From a virus: DNA of 33,839 bases. Where the stretch lies: positions 1 through 33,839 of IMG/VR virus record IMGVR_UViG_3300020189_000772; one strand, written 5' to 3'. The position numbers and the translations under genes are program-made. Every line of letters starts with the position of its first letter. Position 1 is the stretch's first letter. The notes beneath the pieces were generated by a model that ran no database searches, was not told where the DNA came from, and worked only from the letters and a program-made list of their open reading frames with translations. Positions 1-7,598 of this stretch are shown here, piece by piece.

Positions 1-377
1 TCATCACCTGTGACGGGAGACAGAGCCTCAGACTTGGCAACGCAAATAAGGTTGCCCTGTCGTGCTAGGCGAACCATAGTGCCTCGATCCTCATTACCAT
101 CTGCATCAATTGTAGAAACAATCTCGATGAGGTTCAGCCATCCTGCATGGTTTTTGGCAAAGAGAGAAAAGCCATCGAAAGAACAGCCAATGATAGGTTT
201 GATATCATTGTCGATGCAGGCTTTGTAGAAAGATACAGCACCACTGATTGTTTTGTAATCAGCGATGCCACATGCAGGGTAAGAATTCTGCTTACATTTC
301 TTAGCAAGCTCATTTGGCTTGGAAAAGCCGTATTGTAGCGAATAGTGGGTGTAGTTCAGTAGCGGGAACCACTTCAT
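1..377 (-). CDS. dnaE: DNA polymerase III alpha subunit (DnaE-type), N-terminal part, cut by window edge
   Basis: Reading the minus strand from the ATG at 377 gives an open frame that runs off the left edge (about 125 residues). The start matches the PHP domain of bacterial DnaE: a YS..YGF.KP.EL segment, then ACGIADY, GAVSFYKAC and IKPIIGCSF, which correspond to the family pattern ALTDHG...GAVEFYKAAKKAGIKPIIG. In active PHP domains the first strand carries HxH and the next motif DH; here they read L-N-Y and D-Y, so the metal-binding histidines seen at these positions in proofreading PHP domains are missing. It has its own promoter at 421-449 and an AAAGGAAAA ribosome site. It would be the replicative polymerase of the phage. 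Family identity is clear; loss of PHP activity is inferred from two motifs only. Confidence 0.85.
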   Translation of the reverse strand, partial: MKWFPLLNYTHYSLQYGFSKPNELAKKCKQNSYPACGIADYKTISGAVSFYKACIDNDIKPIIGCSFDGFSLFAKNHAGWLNLIEIVSTIDADGNEDRGTMVRLARQGNLICVAKSEALSPVTGD

Positions 378-420
378 TGTTTTTCCTTTCAATATTTGTC
401 ATTCAATCGTCCTTCACCCT

Positions 421-449
421 ATTATAGTCTACGAAAGGCTATTTTGCAA
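421..449 (-). promoter_or_regulatory. Sigma-70-type promoter of dnaE
   Basis: On the minus strand: -35 TTGCAA (449-444), 17-base spacer ending in CGTAGAC, -10 TATAAT (426-421). The element overlaps the last codons of the preceding gene and lies 44 bases before the dnaE ATG. It belongs to the repeated promoter family of this window but has TTGCAA rather than TTGACA. Confidence 0.8.
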
Positions 450-783
450 GTCTTTTTTCAATTCTTTTCAAAATTTCTGTGGTTGATATCTCTTTGGTGT
501 AGGGAAGGTACACTAAAAGTATTTCATTTTCTGTCAACCACTCTTGAGTAAATTGCATTTGATCCATGTAATCTTTCCTCGCCCAGTCGTCACCAATCGC
601 TATAATATCTGGGTTCACTGATAAAATGGCGGGCTTACTGTCAGAGCCTCCGACGTTAGGTATTACTCTATCTACATACTGACAACCAAGTAAACTACGT
701 TCTCGCTCACCATAAGACATGATTGGTGGACGCTTAAACTCAGAAACAAACTCGTCTGTGTTTAGCGACACCACAAACTCCAC
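439..783 (-). CDS. Cytidylyltransferase-like protein lacking its N-terminal HxGH motif
   Basis: A frame of 114 residues, starting at a GTG, that matches the middle and C-terminal parts of glycerol-3-phosphate cytidylyltransferase-like nucleotidyltransferases: VVSLNTDEF, PPIMSYGERERSLL, YVDRVIPN, PDIIAIGDDW and the late ISTTEI motif. Intact members begin about 30 residues earlier with a strand and the nucleotide-binding HxGH motif. That part is absent because the glycosyltransferase gene stops at 833, directly upstream, and the same frame holds no ATG or HxGH between them. There is no strong ribosome site before the GTG. It is therefore either a decayed gene or a partial protein needing another subunit. 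Its position next to glycosyltransferases suggests a former role in making a CDP-activated sugar or polyol. Confidence 0.7.
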   Translation of the reverse strand: MEFVVSLNTDEFVSEFKRPPIMSYGERERSLLGCQYVDRVIPNVGGSDSKPAILSVNPDIIAIGDDWARKDYMDQMQFTQEWLTENEILLVYLPYTKEISTTEILKRIEKRLAK

Positions 784-832
784 TAATACGTCTTTGGCAT
801 TGTATTTAAAACATACGCACTGATCTTCATTA

Positions 833-2794
833 CTAATCCTCTTTTCTATCTAGGAAAAACTTATAAAATCTTTTTGATGCTTCATATTTATTCTCTACCA
901 ACTCAAAGATACCATCTTCGTTTATGAAAACATCCTCGTATAAGTTTAGATCACACTTTTGTATGATGCTGTGTCTTGATGCATATTGCCTGTTTTTGTT
1001 GTCACCATGCCAGAAATGGTAAACTGCCCCATCAATAAACGTCGAATTAAACAAATACTTAGACATATCATTTACTTTTTCAGTCATGAAATCTATATAT
1101 TTTTGAAGCTGGGTTACACCTTCCAACGATTTGAGTTTGTTTTCTCTGAGGTAAGCACTCGCTATAAGATTCCTCATGAGTCCACTCATCATACTCATAC
1201 CTTCTTTTGTTGTTCTGGTTACGCCCATACAAAAGTATTCGTCTCCACTGCCAACAACAGCGTTTGGAAATGGATTGTCTCCCATTCTTTTTAGAGAGTC
1301 AACCCTAGCGGCCCAACAAAGTCCGGGGTTCCCATGAGCATTGAAGTGAATGTCCTCATTATCCCATTCATCATACCTCTCGCAATCTCTCAATTTCGCA
1401 AGTCTTCCGACTTTAGAAAGATGCACGTCTCCAGTTTTATCGGCCCAACCAAGTTCTGAAAATAATTGGCAGAAATCAAATCCTGAACTAAGTTTATTTA
1501 TAGCTTCCTTGAGCCAATCCTTTTTCAGAAACATTATATCATGGTCTAGCCAAATAAAATATTTTTTTGATTCGCCAACGCTATTTATTGCAACATTAAG
1601 TAATGCTTCTTTTTGCCACAAACAATTTTTTTCTAGGGAGCCTCTGATGATTATTGAGCCTTCTATTTCTTGCTCCTGATCGTCAAATAAAATTTCATAA
1701 CACTTGACGAACGGGGCGACATTCTTTAATCCCTTTAAAAATAAATCGTTTGTTCTTCTTAGACTGTCGGACTTAGTAGGATTGAAATGAACAGATACAA
1801 TTTCTACTTCGTCCATGTTTTCTGGAAGATCATACTCTTCTACTTTTTGAATTGATCTAGTCTTTAATTCAAACTCTGTAATATCTGTGTTTTTTGAAAG
1901 TGAAGACAGTACAGTTTTTCTAGACTCTGGATGAAATGATTCCTCATCCTGCATATTGTTAAAATGTGTAACATAACTTTCTTCAAATCGTTTCCAAAAA
2001 TCTGCCCCATCAAAAACATTATTCCATTCTCTGCCCAATTTATTAATTTTTTTTGCGGGAGTGTTTAGTGTCAACCACATTTGGTCAAAGCACCAATGGC
2101 GTGGGTAGGGAATCTCAGGCTGAGAATAATAATGAGAGCAAGATTTGGGGATAACCATAAACCCACTGTTTAGCATTGTGTTTTTTCTATATGAAACCCC
2201 AAGTTTCTTAGAGATCAAATGCATGGTTTCATTGATCCAGTCAACACCCCTATGGTTTTTTAGATAGACTTCAAATTCATCAAAAGCAGAAATCTTATTA
2301 TTTGGCGTTATTTTGAATATATCGGGTGCAGACTCTTTTATTACAATGTCACAATCAACGAAGAGTGTCTTCTTATATCTTTGAGTGACTTGTTGTAATC
2401 TAAATTTATTTGATATGGGAAACTCTGGTACTTGATCTCCTATCAATTCAACGTAATCGGCATTGCATTTTTTTGCATAGTTTTGAATATTACTACGTGT
2501 AGCTTCCAAGAGATTCATTGCTGAGTCATTTGCTGGAATTACACAAACTGCGTAATCGCTTTTTGGGGTAGGAATATCATCAACAAAGTTTACAACGTCT
2601 ACTGAACCTGCTTTTATAGCTTTACGTATAGTTCTCACTTTGCCGTTAACCTTGTCGTGATATTTTTTTCTTTCTTCTTCTGTCAGTCCTTGACACCACT
2701 GCCAATTAGGAGGGGTGGCGGTCATTTCTTTTTTAAGAAGATCGCACCATCCCGCCTGTGGACATTGACATTTAGAAAAATCCTTATCTTCCAT
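833..2794 (-). CDS. Two-domain glycosyltransferase with a Cys-rich N-terminus
   Basis: 653 residues. The N-terminus carries four cysteines (9, 11, 17, 34) that could bind a metal. Residues about 80-290 look like a GT-A fold glycosyltransferase, with the DxD-type motif LFVDCDIVI near 147-149. Residues about 330-560 look like a second GT-A domain with IWLDHDIMF near 417-419. DxD motifs bind the metal and nucleotide-sugar phosphates. The protein would add sugars to a phage protein, DNA or host glycan; the acceptor is not visible. The ATG overlaps the end of the methyltransferase gene by about 11 bases, and the truncated cytidylyltransferase follows, so a glycan-modification cassette is likely. 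Fold assignment rests on motif patterns, not on a database match. Confidence 0.7.
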   Translation of the reverse strand: MEDKDFSKCQCPQAGWCDLLKKEMTATPPNWQWCQGLTEEERKKYHDKVNGKVRTIRKAIKAGSVDVVNFVDDIPTPKSDYAVCVIPANDSAMNLLEATRSNIQNYAKKCNADYVELIGDQVPEFPISNKFRLQQVTQRYKKTLFVDCDIVIKESAPDIFKITPNNKISAFDEFEVYLKNHRGVDWINETMHLISKKLGVSYRKNTMLNSGFMVIPKSCSHYYSQPEIPYPRHWCFDQMWLTLNTPAKKINKLGREWNNVFDGADFWKRFEESYVTHFNNMQDEESFHPESRKTVLSSLSKNTDITEFELKTRSIQKVEEYDLPENMDEVEIVSVHFNPTKSDSLRRTNDLFLKGLKNVAPFVKCYEILFDDQEQEIEGSIIIRGSLEKNCLWQKEALLNVAINSVGESKKYFIWLDHDIMFLKKDWLKEAINKLSSGFDFCQLFSELGWADKTGDVHLSKVGRLAKLRDCERYDEWDNEDIHFNAHGNPGLCWAARVDSLKRMGDNPFPNAVVGSGDEYFCMGVTRTTKEGMSMMSGLMRNLIASAYLRENKLKSLEGVTQLQKYIDFMTEKVNDMSKYLFNSTFIDGAVYHFWHGDNKNRQYASRHSIIQKCDLNLYEDVFINEDGIFELVENKYEASKRFYKFFLDRKED

Positions 2795-3344
2795 TTTTCC
2801 TCACTGCAAGCCTATAATTTTTAAAAACAACTTCTGTAGCCCACCCTTTAGTCATTTCAACAAAACAATCAATTGCCACTTTTGGCATCTTGTGCCTTTG
2901 GCCACCATTATTATTCTCCCATAGGTAATCGTCAAACAAAATTACACAACCCTTTTTAATAAGCCTGAATGATTGGATGGCGTCACTCATTACATCTACC
3001 GCTTCATGACTACCATCCACATAGATACCATGAAAGGAGTTGCTTTCTAAGGTTGGAAGAATATCTTCTGATTTTCCTCTAAGCGAAAGAAATTTACTTT
3101 CAAGACCACTCATGTTTTCTAGGAAAAGATCGTAGAGTTTTTGATCTTTCCACCAATCGACACAAACAAGTGTGTCGTCAGGATGGGTTAACATATTCTC
3201 TATGATCCACCTAGATGTTCTACCTTCAAAGCATCCAATTTCTAGGAAGTTGATAGGGTGCTCCCTTTTCTCAAGCAGCTTTGGAAATACTTTGATAAAA
3301 TCCTTTGATGAATGATCTGTAAAGTTCCTTGTGTACCTTACCAT
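2784..3344 (-). CDS. Class I SAM-dependent methyltransferase
   Basis: Begins at the ATG at 3344, with a TGGAG ribosome site about nine bases upstream; an upstream in-frame TTG at 3353 is a poorer start. 186 residues. Motif I reads FLEIGCFEGRTSRW, the glycine-rich SAM loop; the acidic residue after strand 2 is in LVCVDWW; a later IYVDGSHEAVDVMSDA is typical of the Methyltransf_24 group, often linked to sugar or antibiotic tailoring. It lies between a head-type protein and the double glycosyltransferase, with overlaps on both sides, which points to O-methylation of a sugar added by its neighbours. The substrate cannot be read from the sequence. Confidence 0.75.
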   Translation of the reverse strand: MVRYTRNFTDHSSKDFIKVFPKLLEKREHPINFLEIGCFEGRTSRWIIENMLTHPDDTLVCVDWWKDQKLYDLFLENMSGLESKFLSLRGKSEDILPTLESNSFHGIYVDGSHEAVDVMSDAIQSFRLIKKGCVILFDDYLWENNNGGQRHKMPKVAIDCFVEMTKGWATEVVFKNYRLAVRKNGR

Positions 3345-4297
3345 TTGCGGCAACTCCAGTATCGAGCTTTGTGACGAGGACCGGGATTATCACAGTTATG
3401 TCTAGCTCGGAACGATTTGCGACGAGCAGGATCAGACTTCTTGATCTTCATGTTAGGATCGCCAAAGTTGACTTTCACAACGTTGCCTTTGTCATTCTTT
3501 ACGTAGACACTGAACTTCTTTGGTCCTTTCGGTGTACGGAAAGGTTTACCAAGCTGAACCTTGCGACCTTGATATTCCGCAGCACGAGCAGGAACAAGAA
3601 CGCGACCATCTTTCTTGTAGATACCTTTACGTTTATAGGTATAAACTTCACCGGTCTTAGGATCTTCGTATTTAAAGTTGGCCTCTGCTTTATTAGCTTC
3701 AACAAAATCATAAATGTTCTGAATATAAATCTCTGCTTTAGAGATCATATCTTTAGTCCAATCTTCAAACTTTACGCCTTCTAGGTATTCTTCGATTTCC
3801 ATAAGCTGATGGTGCATCTTCATCAGTTGCTCACGTTGCATTTGACCTTCTTCGTATTCAGCAACGGTCTGCTTCCATAGCGACTGGGCTTTCTTCCAAG
3901 CCTCTGGATCAGGTCGATCTTTGTCGCCCTTCTTTGCTGGCTTGTAGTTTTTACCTTCGCGTTCTTTTTTCTTACGAATATTTTCCCAGAGTCCGGGCTT
4001 GGCTTCTGAGATGTCCCACTCTTCTGTAGGCTCATTCCAGTCAATATCTGTTTCGTACTCTGCTTCCGCAGGGCAGTACCAGTTATCTTCTGTAAGCTCT
4101 TCTGTAAATCCATATTCTTCAAAGTTGATCTGGAAGTCAGCAGCTTCGATATGAGACATCCCATCACAGGCTTTGCTCATACAGACCGCTGTACGCTGCT
4201 TCTGATCTGGATATTCTTTGTTAATTTTTGGATCACTCATACAGCGAGCAATAAATTCTACGGGCTTTTCACCGTCACGCTTTTCTGGTAGGGGCAT
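3338..4297 (-). CDS. Phage head-associated or internal protein, function unknown
   Basis: 319 residues, highly charged. The N-terminus has a segment of the type EFIARCMSD....EYPDQKQRTAVC, a short cysteine-containing motif that I recall from phage prohead protease or internal proteins. Residues about 100-210 are Lys/Glu-rich and probably helical. The C-terminal 90 residues contain VYVKNDKGNVVKVNFGDP and end with RRKSFRARHNC and ARYWSCRKW, a block recurring in proteins of large marine phages. The motifs suggest a virion or assembly protein but give no catalytic site. A ribosome site (AGGAG) precedes the ATG. Its TAA overlaps the ATG of the methyltransferase. Function beyond phage-conserved is not claimed. 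Confidence 0.6.
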   Translation of the reverse strand: MPLPEKRDGEKPVEFIARCMSDPKINKEYPDQKQRTAVCMSKACDGMSHIEAADFQINFEEYGFTEELTEDNWYCPAEAEYETDIDWNEPTEEWDISEAKPGLWENIRKKKEREGKNYKPAKKGDKDRPDPEAWKKAQSLWKQTVAEYEEGQMQREQLMKMHHQLMEIEEYLEGVKFEDWTKDMISKAEIYIQNIYDFVEANKAEANFKYEDPKTGEVYTYKRKGIYKKDGRVLVPARAAEYQGRKVQLGKPFRTPKGPKKFSVYVKNDKGNVVKVNFGDPNMKIKKSDPARRKSFRARHNCDNPGPRHKARYWSCRKW

Positions 4298-4394
4298 TTT
4301 TAACTCCTATAAGGTTGTAATCGAGGAAATAATTTATACCGTATTGGTAAGTGTTGCGACTCTAACTAATAATAATAAAATTTTCTTCTTTTTA

Positions 4395-5657
4395 TTATCC
4401 TACGCCTACGTGGATATCTGTTAATATATTCTTCTCTTCATTACCAGTAATCGGCATTGGTCTTCCATTGATACCCATCCAAGTGTTGTTTCTTTGGATT
4501 CCCATATGGTTTAACACAGTCCATCTTAAATCTAGAGGGCCGCACTCACCATCTTCTGGAAATTCAGCGTTTGCGTTAGAGGTTCCAATTACACGGCCCA
4601 AGTCGTAGCCGCCACCAGCAAACATTAGTGGTACGTTTCCACTCCAGTGATCACGTCCAGCGTTACCGTTGATTTTAGGTGTTCTTCCAAACTCTGTGGC
4701 GACAACCAGAAGGGTGTTCTCAAACAAGTCCCTAGCTTGCAACTCGTCCATCAGCAAGCCAATATATTTGTCTAGCGTTACCTGTCTGCTGTTTAGTGCG
4801 TTAACCATTCCGGTGTGCATATCCCAGCCACCATACTGAATATTTACAAACTTAGCACCGTTCTGTATAGCTCTAACTGCGGCTAAGGCATCCTTGCCTA
4901 ACTGATCATCCTTAAATGTACCGTATTTAGAATCTTCTTCAATTCTAAAAGTTTCAGCCGCTTTGCCGGTTATAGCCGTGAGAGCTTGATTTTGGAACTC
5001 TCTCCAGTCTTCTCCTCGTCCTTTGAAGGGAGAATGTTTCTCTACTAAGTCTAGCAGACCTTTTCTCTCCATGAATTTTTCCTTAGACATCTTTAACTGG
5101 AGATCGCCTACGCCTTCTCTATTGGCTTCGTAGCCCATATATTTCTGACCAAGAAAAGCTGCTCCATCCCCATCAATTTTGTTCATCTTAATATAGGTGG
5201 GTAGACCATGAGGTTGAGATACTGGCCCGTAATAGCCAGCAATCATAGCTCCGTAACTAGGATAATTCTGAACAGTACTGCCTTGGTTTCTCTCGCCACC
5301 AACAACCCAATGAGTAGCAGTTTGATGGTTAGAATCTTTATGAGCGAAACTTCTGACAATGTTAATTTTATCAGATCTTTTAGCTACTTCCTTGAAGAGT
5401 CCACCTATCTTTACCGTTGGAATTTTAGTCTCTATATGACCAGTGGCAGACCGTCTTTCTACTGTGGAATTTGGGATGGGATTAAATGTCTCGATGTGAG
5501 TCGCTCCTCCACCCATCCACAGAAAGATTACGCTTTTGTCGTTTTTAGTAATTTTGGGGGAATATTCATCAGCATAAGAAACAGCGATATTGTCGCTCGC
5601 TAGATATGCTCCACCAAGAAAACTAGTTCCGTAAGTTAAAAAATCTCGCCTTTTCAT
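4395..5657 (-). CDS. Tat-exported DUF1501 family protein
   Basis: 420 residues, the usual length of this family. The N-terminus KRRDFLTYGTSFLGGAYLA is a twin-arginine signal (RR at 3-4, FL, then a hydrophobic stretch). The body carries DUF1501 landmarks: SVIFLWMGGGATHIETFNP (42-60), a His-rich stretch near 106-116, YGGWDMH (275-281) and EFGRTPKINGNAGRDHW (322-338), an alkaline-phosphatase/sulfatase-like metal site pattern. These proteins are secreted or periplasmic and very abundant in Planctomycetes; their reaction is unsettled. A GGAGGCG ribosome site sits just before the ATG. A small frame with its own Tat-like leader ends one base upstream. I see no truncation, so it is probably functional. 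Presence in a phage is unusual. Confidence 0.88.
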   Translation of the reverse strand: MKRRDFLTYGTSFLGGAYLASDNIAVSYADEYSPKITKNDKSVIFLWMGGGATHIETFNPIPNSTVERRSATGHIETKIPTVKIGGLFKEVAKRSDKINIVRSFAHKDSNHQTATHWVVGGERNQGSTVQNYPSYGAMIAGYYGPVSQPHGLPTYIKMNKIDGDGAAFLGQKYMGYEANREGVGDLQLKMSKEKFMERKGLLDLVEKHSPFKGRGEDWREFQNQALTAITGKAAETFRIEEDSKYGTFKDDQLGKDALAAVRAIQNGAKFVNIQYGGWDMHTGMVNALNSRQVTLDKYIGLLMDELQARDLFENTLLVVATEFGRTPKINGNAGRDHWSGNVPLMFAGGGYDLGRVIGTSNANAEFPEDGECGPLDLRWTVLNHMGIQRNNTWMGINGRPMPITGNEEKNILTDIHVGVG

Positions 5658-5658
5658 C

Positions 5659-5814
5659 TTATTCGCCTCCCACGACCGTTATGGTCATCATTATGTGATT
5701 TTTGTAATTAGAGACACGTTCAGGCTGCGAACCCGCTACTGCGGCTAGACTCGCAGCGACAGAAATCTTTAAGAATTCTTTCTTTTCATTATCCGGGTGC
5801 CTCGTAGAATCCAA
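5659..5814 (-). CDS. Hidden small reading frame with a Tat-like leader, coupled to DUF1501
   Basis: Starting at a TTG (5814-5812), the frame encodes 51 residues and stops at 5659, one base before the DUF1501 ATG. Residues about 10-28, NEKKEFLKISVAASLAAVAG, resemble a twin-arginine leader with KK in place of RR, followed by a short tail ending ITVVGGE. It overlaps the last codons of the Cas4-like nuclease in another frame. The tail also contains the ribosome site of DUF1501, so translation could be coupled. No ATG is available before the leader; two in-frame ATGs lie after it. It may be a small membrane or secreted partner, or a remnant of a longer gene. Unproven. Confidence 0.4.
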   Translation of the reverse strand: MDSTRHPDNEKKEFLKISVAASLAAVAGSQPERVSNYKNHIMMTITVVGGE

Positions 5815-6829
5815 TATTAAAGTCGGGTGCAGTGCGTTTCTTCACCACCTCGTCCATCCCAAGCTGAACTAACTCCTTCTCTATAGTTATACACATATTA
5901 TCCGTCTCGCCTTCAAAGCTGTTCTTACAAAAATGACACAGATATTTACATCTAAAGTCAGTTCTCGTAGGATCTAGTACGGATGGCTTGGTATTCTGTC
6001 TAATTTCTTCTACCCGCTTTTTCAGCATACCTAGAAATCTATCTTCATCTTCCTTGGTAAAACAGAAGCTATACGGTGTAGGATCTGGTTCCCCTTCAGT
6101 ATCTTTATAGAAGAAAATACTCATAATTCTATTGGGGAAATCGGGAAACATCTTGGACATGGCGTAGAAATAGAGCAATAATTGTGGGTCATTCATCATT
6201 TTTTCGTATGTTTTTTCTTCACCACTTGCCCAATTCAGGCGACGACCGCTTTTCCAGTCAACTACCTCAATCGTATCTTCGTCGAGAAGTGTAACGAGGT
6301 CAATCGTGCCCTTGATAGCCAACTGCCCTTTTTGGGTATTGCCGTTTGCGTCTACGAAGTCGAACTTTGCCCAATCTTCCTCGATTGGCAGGTCGAAATG
6401 CGGCTCTGGATAGTATACATTTCTTTGTCTAGGGTCAAATTGACCGCCATTATGGGTAAGAAACGTATAAACCGTGTCTCTAACCTCCTTTCGCTCTTTA
6501 CGGTAGAATTTATGGGCAGATGTTTCGCCGTAATCCTTGATGGATCTGGAGATCAATTCGTCTACAAAAGCGTCAGTGTAGAGATCATCCTTGCTAACTC
6601 TGACTTTTCCACACTTATCATCTTCAATTTCTAGCCATTTTCTACGAGGATTGTCCTGCTGAAACTTTTTAAGTCCAGCAAGAATCTCCATGACCTTGTG
6701 GGCCATAGTTCCCATATCTGCTCGTTTACCGCTAGAACCTCTCCAACCTAGATTGTAGGTCAGGAAATACTGCATTTGGCAAAAATCATAATTGTTATAT
6801 GATGAACTTCTAACATAGGTTACTAACAT
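5789..6829 (-). CDS. Cas4/RecB-like PD-(D/E)XK nuclease with Fe-S cysteines
   Basis: 346 residues. PD-(D/E)XK motifs are visible: H44 in GTMAHKVME, D177 in KGTIDLV, D191 and K193 in EVVDWKSG, and the QxxxY helix QLLLYFYA near 216-220. Cysteine 17 and a cluster at 294, 298, 301 and 313 match the four-cysteine 4Fe-4S arrangement of Cas4/AddB-type nucleases. Such phage enzymes process DNA ends during recombination-dependent replication. No CRISPR array or other cas gene is present, so a Cas4 role in spacer acquisition is not supported here. The ATG is preceded by an AAAGGA site and overlaps the dNMP kinase end by 20 bases. It follows primase and kinase, in keeping with a replication role. Confidence 0.82.
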   Translation of the reverse strand: MLVTYVRSSSYNNYDFCQMQYFLTYNLGWRGSSGKRADMGTMAHKVMEILAGLKKFQQDNPRRKWLEIEDDKCGKVRVSKDDLYTDAFVDELISRSIKDYGETSAHKFYRKERKEVRDTVYTFLTHNGGQFDPRQRNVYYPEPHFDLPIEEDWAKFDFVDANGNTQKGQLAIKGTIDLVTLLDEDTIEVVDWKSGRRLNWASGEEKTYEKMMNDPQLLLYFYAMSKMFPDFPNRIMSIFFYKDTEGEPDPTPYSFCFTKEDEDRFLGMLKKRVEEIRQNTKPSVLDPTRTDFRCKYLCHFCKNSFEGETDNMCITIEKELVQLGMDEVVKKRTAPDFNIGFYEAPG

Positions 6830-7598
6830 TTTGTTCCTTTAGGCTACGGTAAAATTGTTTAACCTTCACCATCAGAACGTCGATGCTTTCAATTTTATTG
6901 TCAATATAATCTGTGAAGGGGTAGTCATCCAGAGCTACTTCGCTCGGATGGTTATCCTCGTGAACCTCGCGTGTTAATCTCACAACCTTGCCACCGGCTT
7001 GTTCAATAGCTTTCGCCTCGTTAGGGAAGCGAACGTCTGCAATAATTGCCAGTGCTGATTGTTCTCTTTGTATTTTTTTAATGCAGGAATTAACCCAGAT
7101 TGGTTCGTACATTTTACGCATAACTTCTGTACCAAAATACTGCATAAATTCACGGGCGGTCATTGGGCCTGCGGCGTGATAGTAAAGATTTTCCTCCTGC
7201 CATAGACCCTTCCAGTCATCTTCATCTGTTACTACTCCCGGCATGTTTTCCCATAGTAGATGTTCTTGGGTTTGGTTCTTTTCCGCATCTGTGCCGTACA
7301 AGCACCTAAATGGGATATCGAATAACTCCATACAAATACGTTTAAGCTCATCTGCAAAGCTGTAGAGCTTAACAAAGGGCCACATATTATTATCTGCCCA
7401 AGTTACAAATTCTTCGTCTTTACGCTCTGTCCAAAACTCTCCCCATCCAGAACCACCATCGGATGGAATCAATAACTGACCATTAGAACCAAGGTTCCAA
7501 TCTTTGATGAAGCCCTGTTCTTTTAATACAATTCCATGTAGAATGTTTGCAGTAGTATTCTTACCTGCTTGCTTGCGTCCTGAGATTCCTAGAATCAT
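6810..7598 (-). CDS. Deoxynucleoside monophosphate kinase
   Basis: 262 residues. It opens with the P-loop GISGRKQAGKNT (4-15). Then come a LFDIPFRCLYGTDAEKN segment, TAREFMQYFGTEVMR and a late ADVRFPNEAKAIEQ motif with R and HPSE, the pattern of T4 gp1-type dNMP kinases. The enzyme phosphorylates dNMPs to dNDPs in the cytoplasm and would feed both dCMP deaminase/ThyX products and salvaged nucleotides into dNTPs. The start overlaps the primase stop (TAATG), and the Cas4-like nuclease follows with a short overlap, so all three are probably one transcript. Confidence 0.88.
   Translation of the reverse strand: MILGISGRKQAGKNTTANILHGIVLKEQGFIKDWNLGSNGQLLIPSDGGSGWGEFWTERKDEEFVTWADNNMWPFVKLYSFADELKRICMELFDIPFRCLYGTDAEKNQTQEHLLWENMPGVVTDEDDWKGLWQEENLYYHAAGPMTAREFMQYFGTEVMRKMYEPIWVNSCIKKIQREQSALAIIADVRFPNEAKAIEQAGGKVVRLTREVHEDNHPSEVALDDYPFTDYIDNKIESIDVLMVKVKQFYRSLKEQNVSNLC

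Noticed and set aside
986-1679. Plus-strand frames across the double glycosyltransferase
   Set aside because: They are shadows of the minus-strand gene with no ribosome site or family motif.
5789-6829. CRISPR-Cas adaptation locus
   Set aside because: The Cas4-like nuclease stands without cas1/cas2 or any direct-repeat array. Phage recombination nucleases share this fold.
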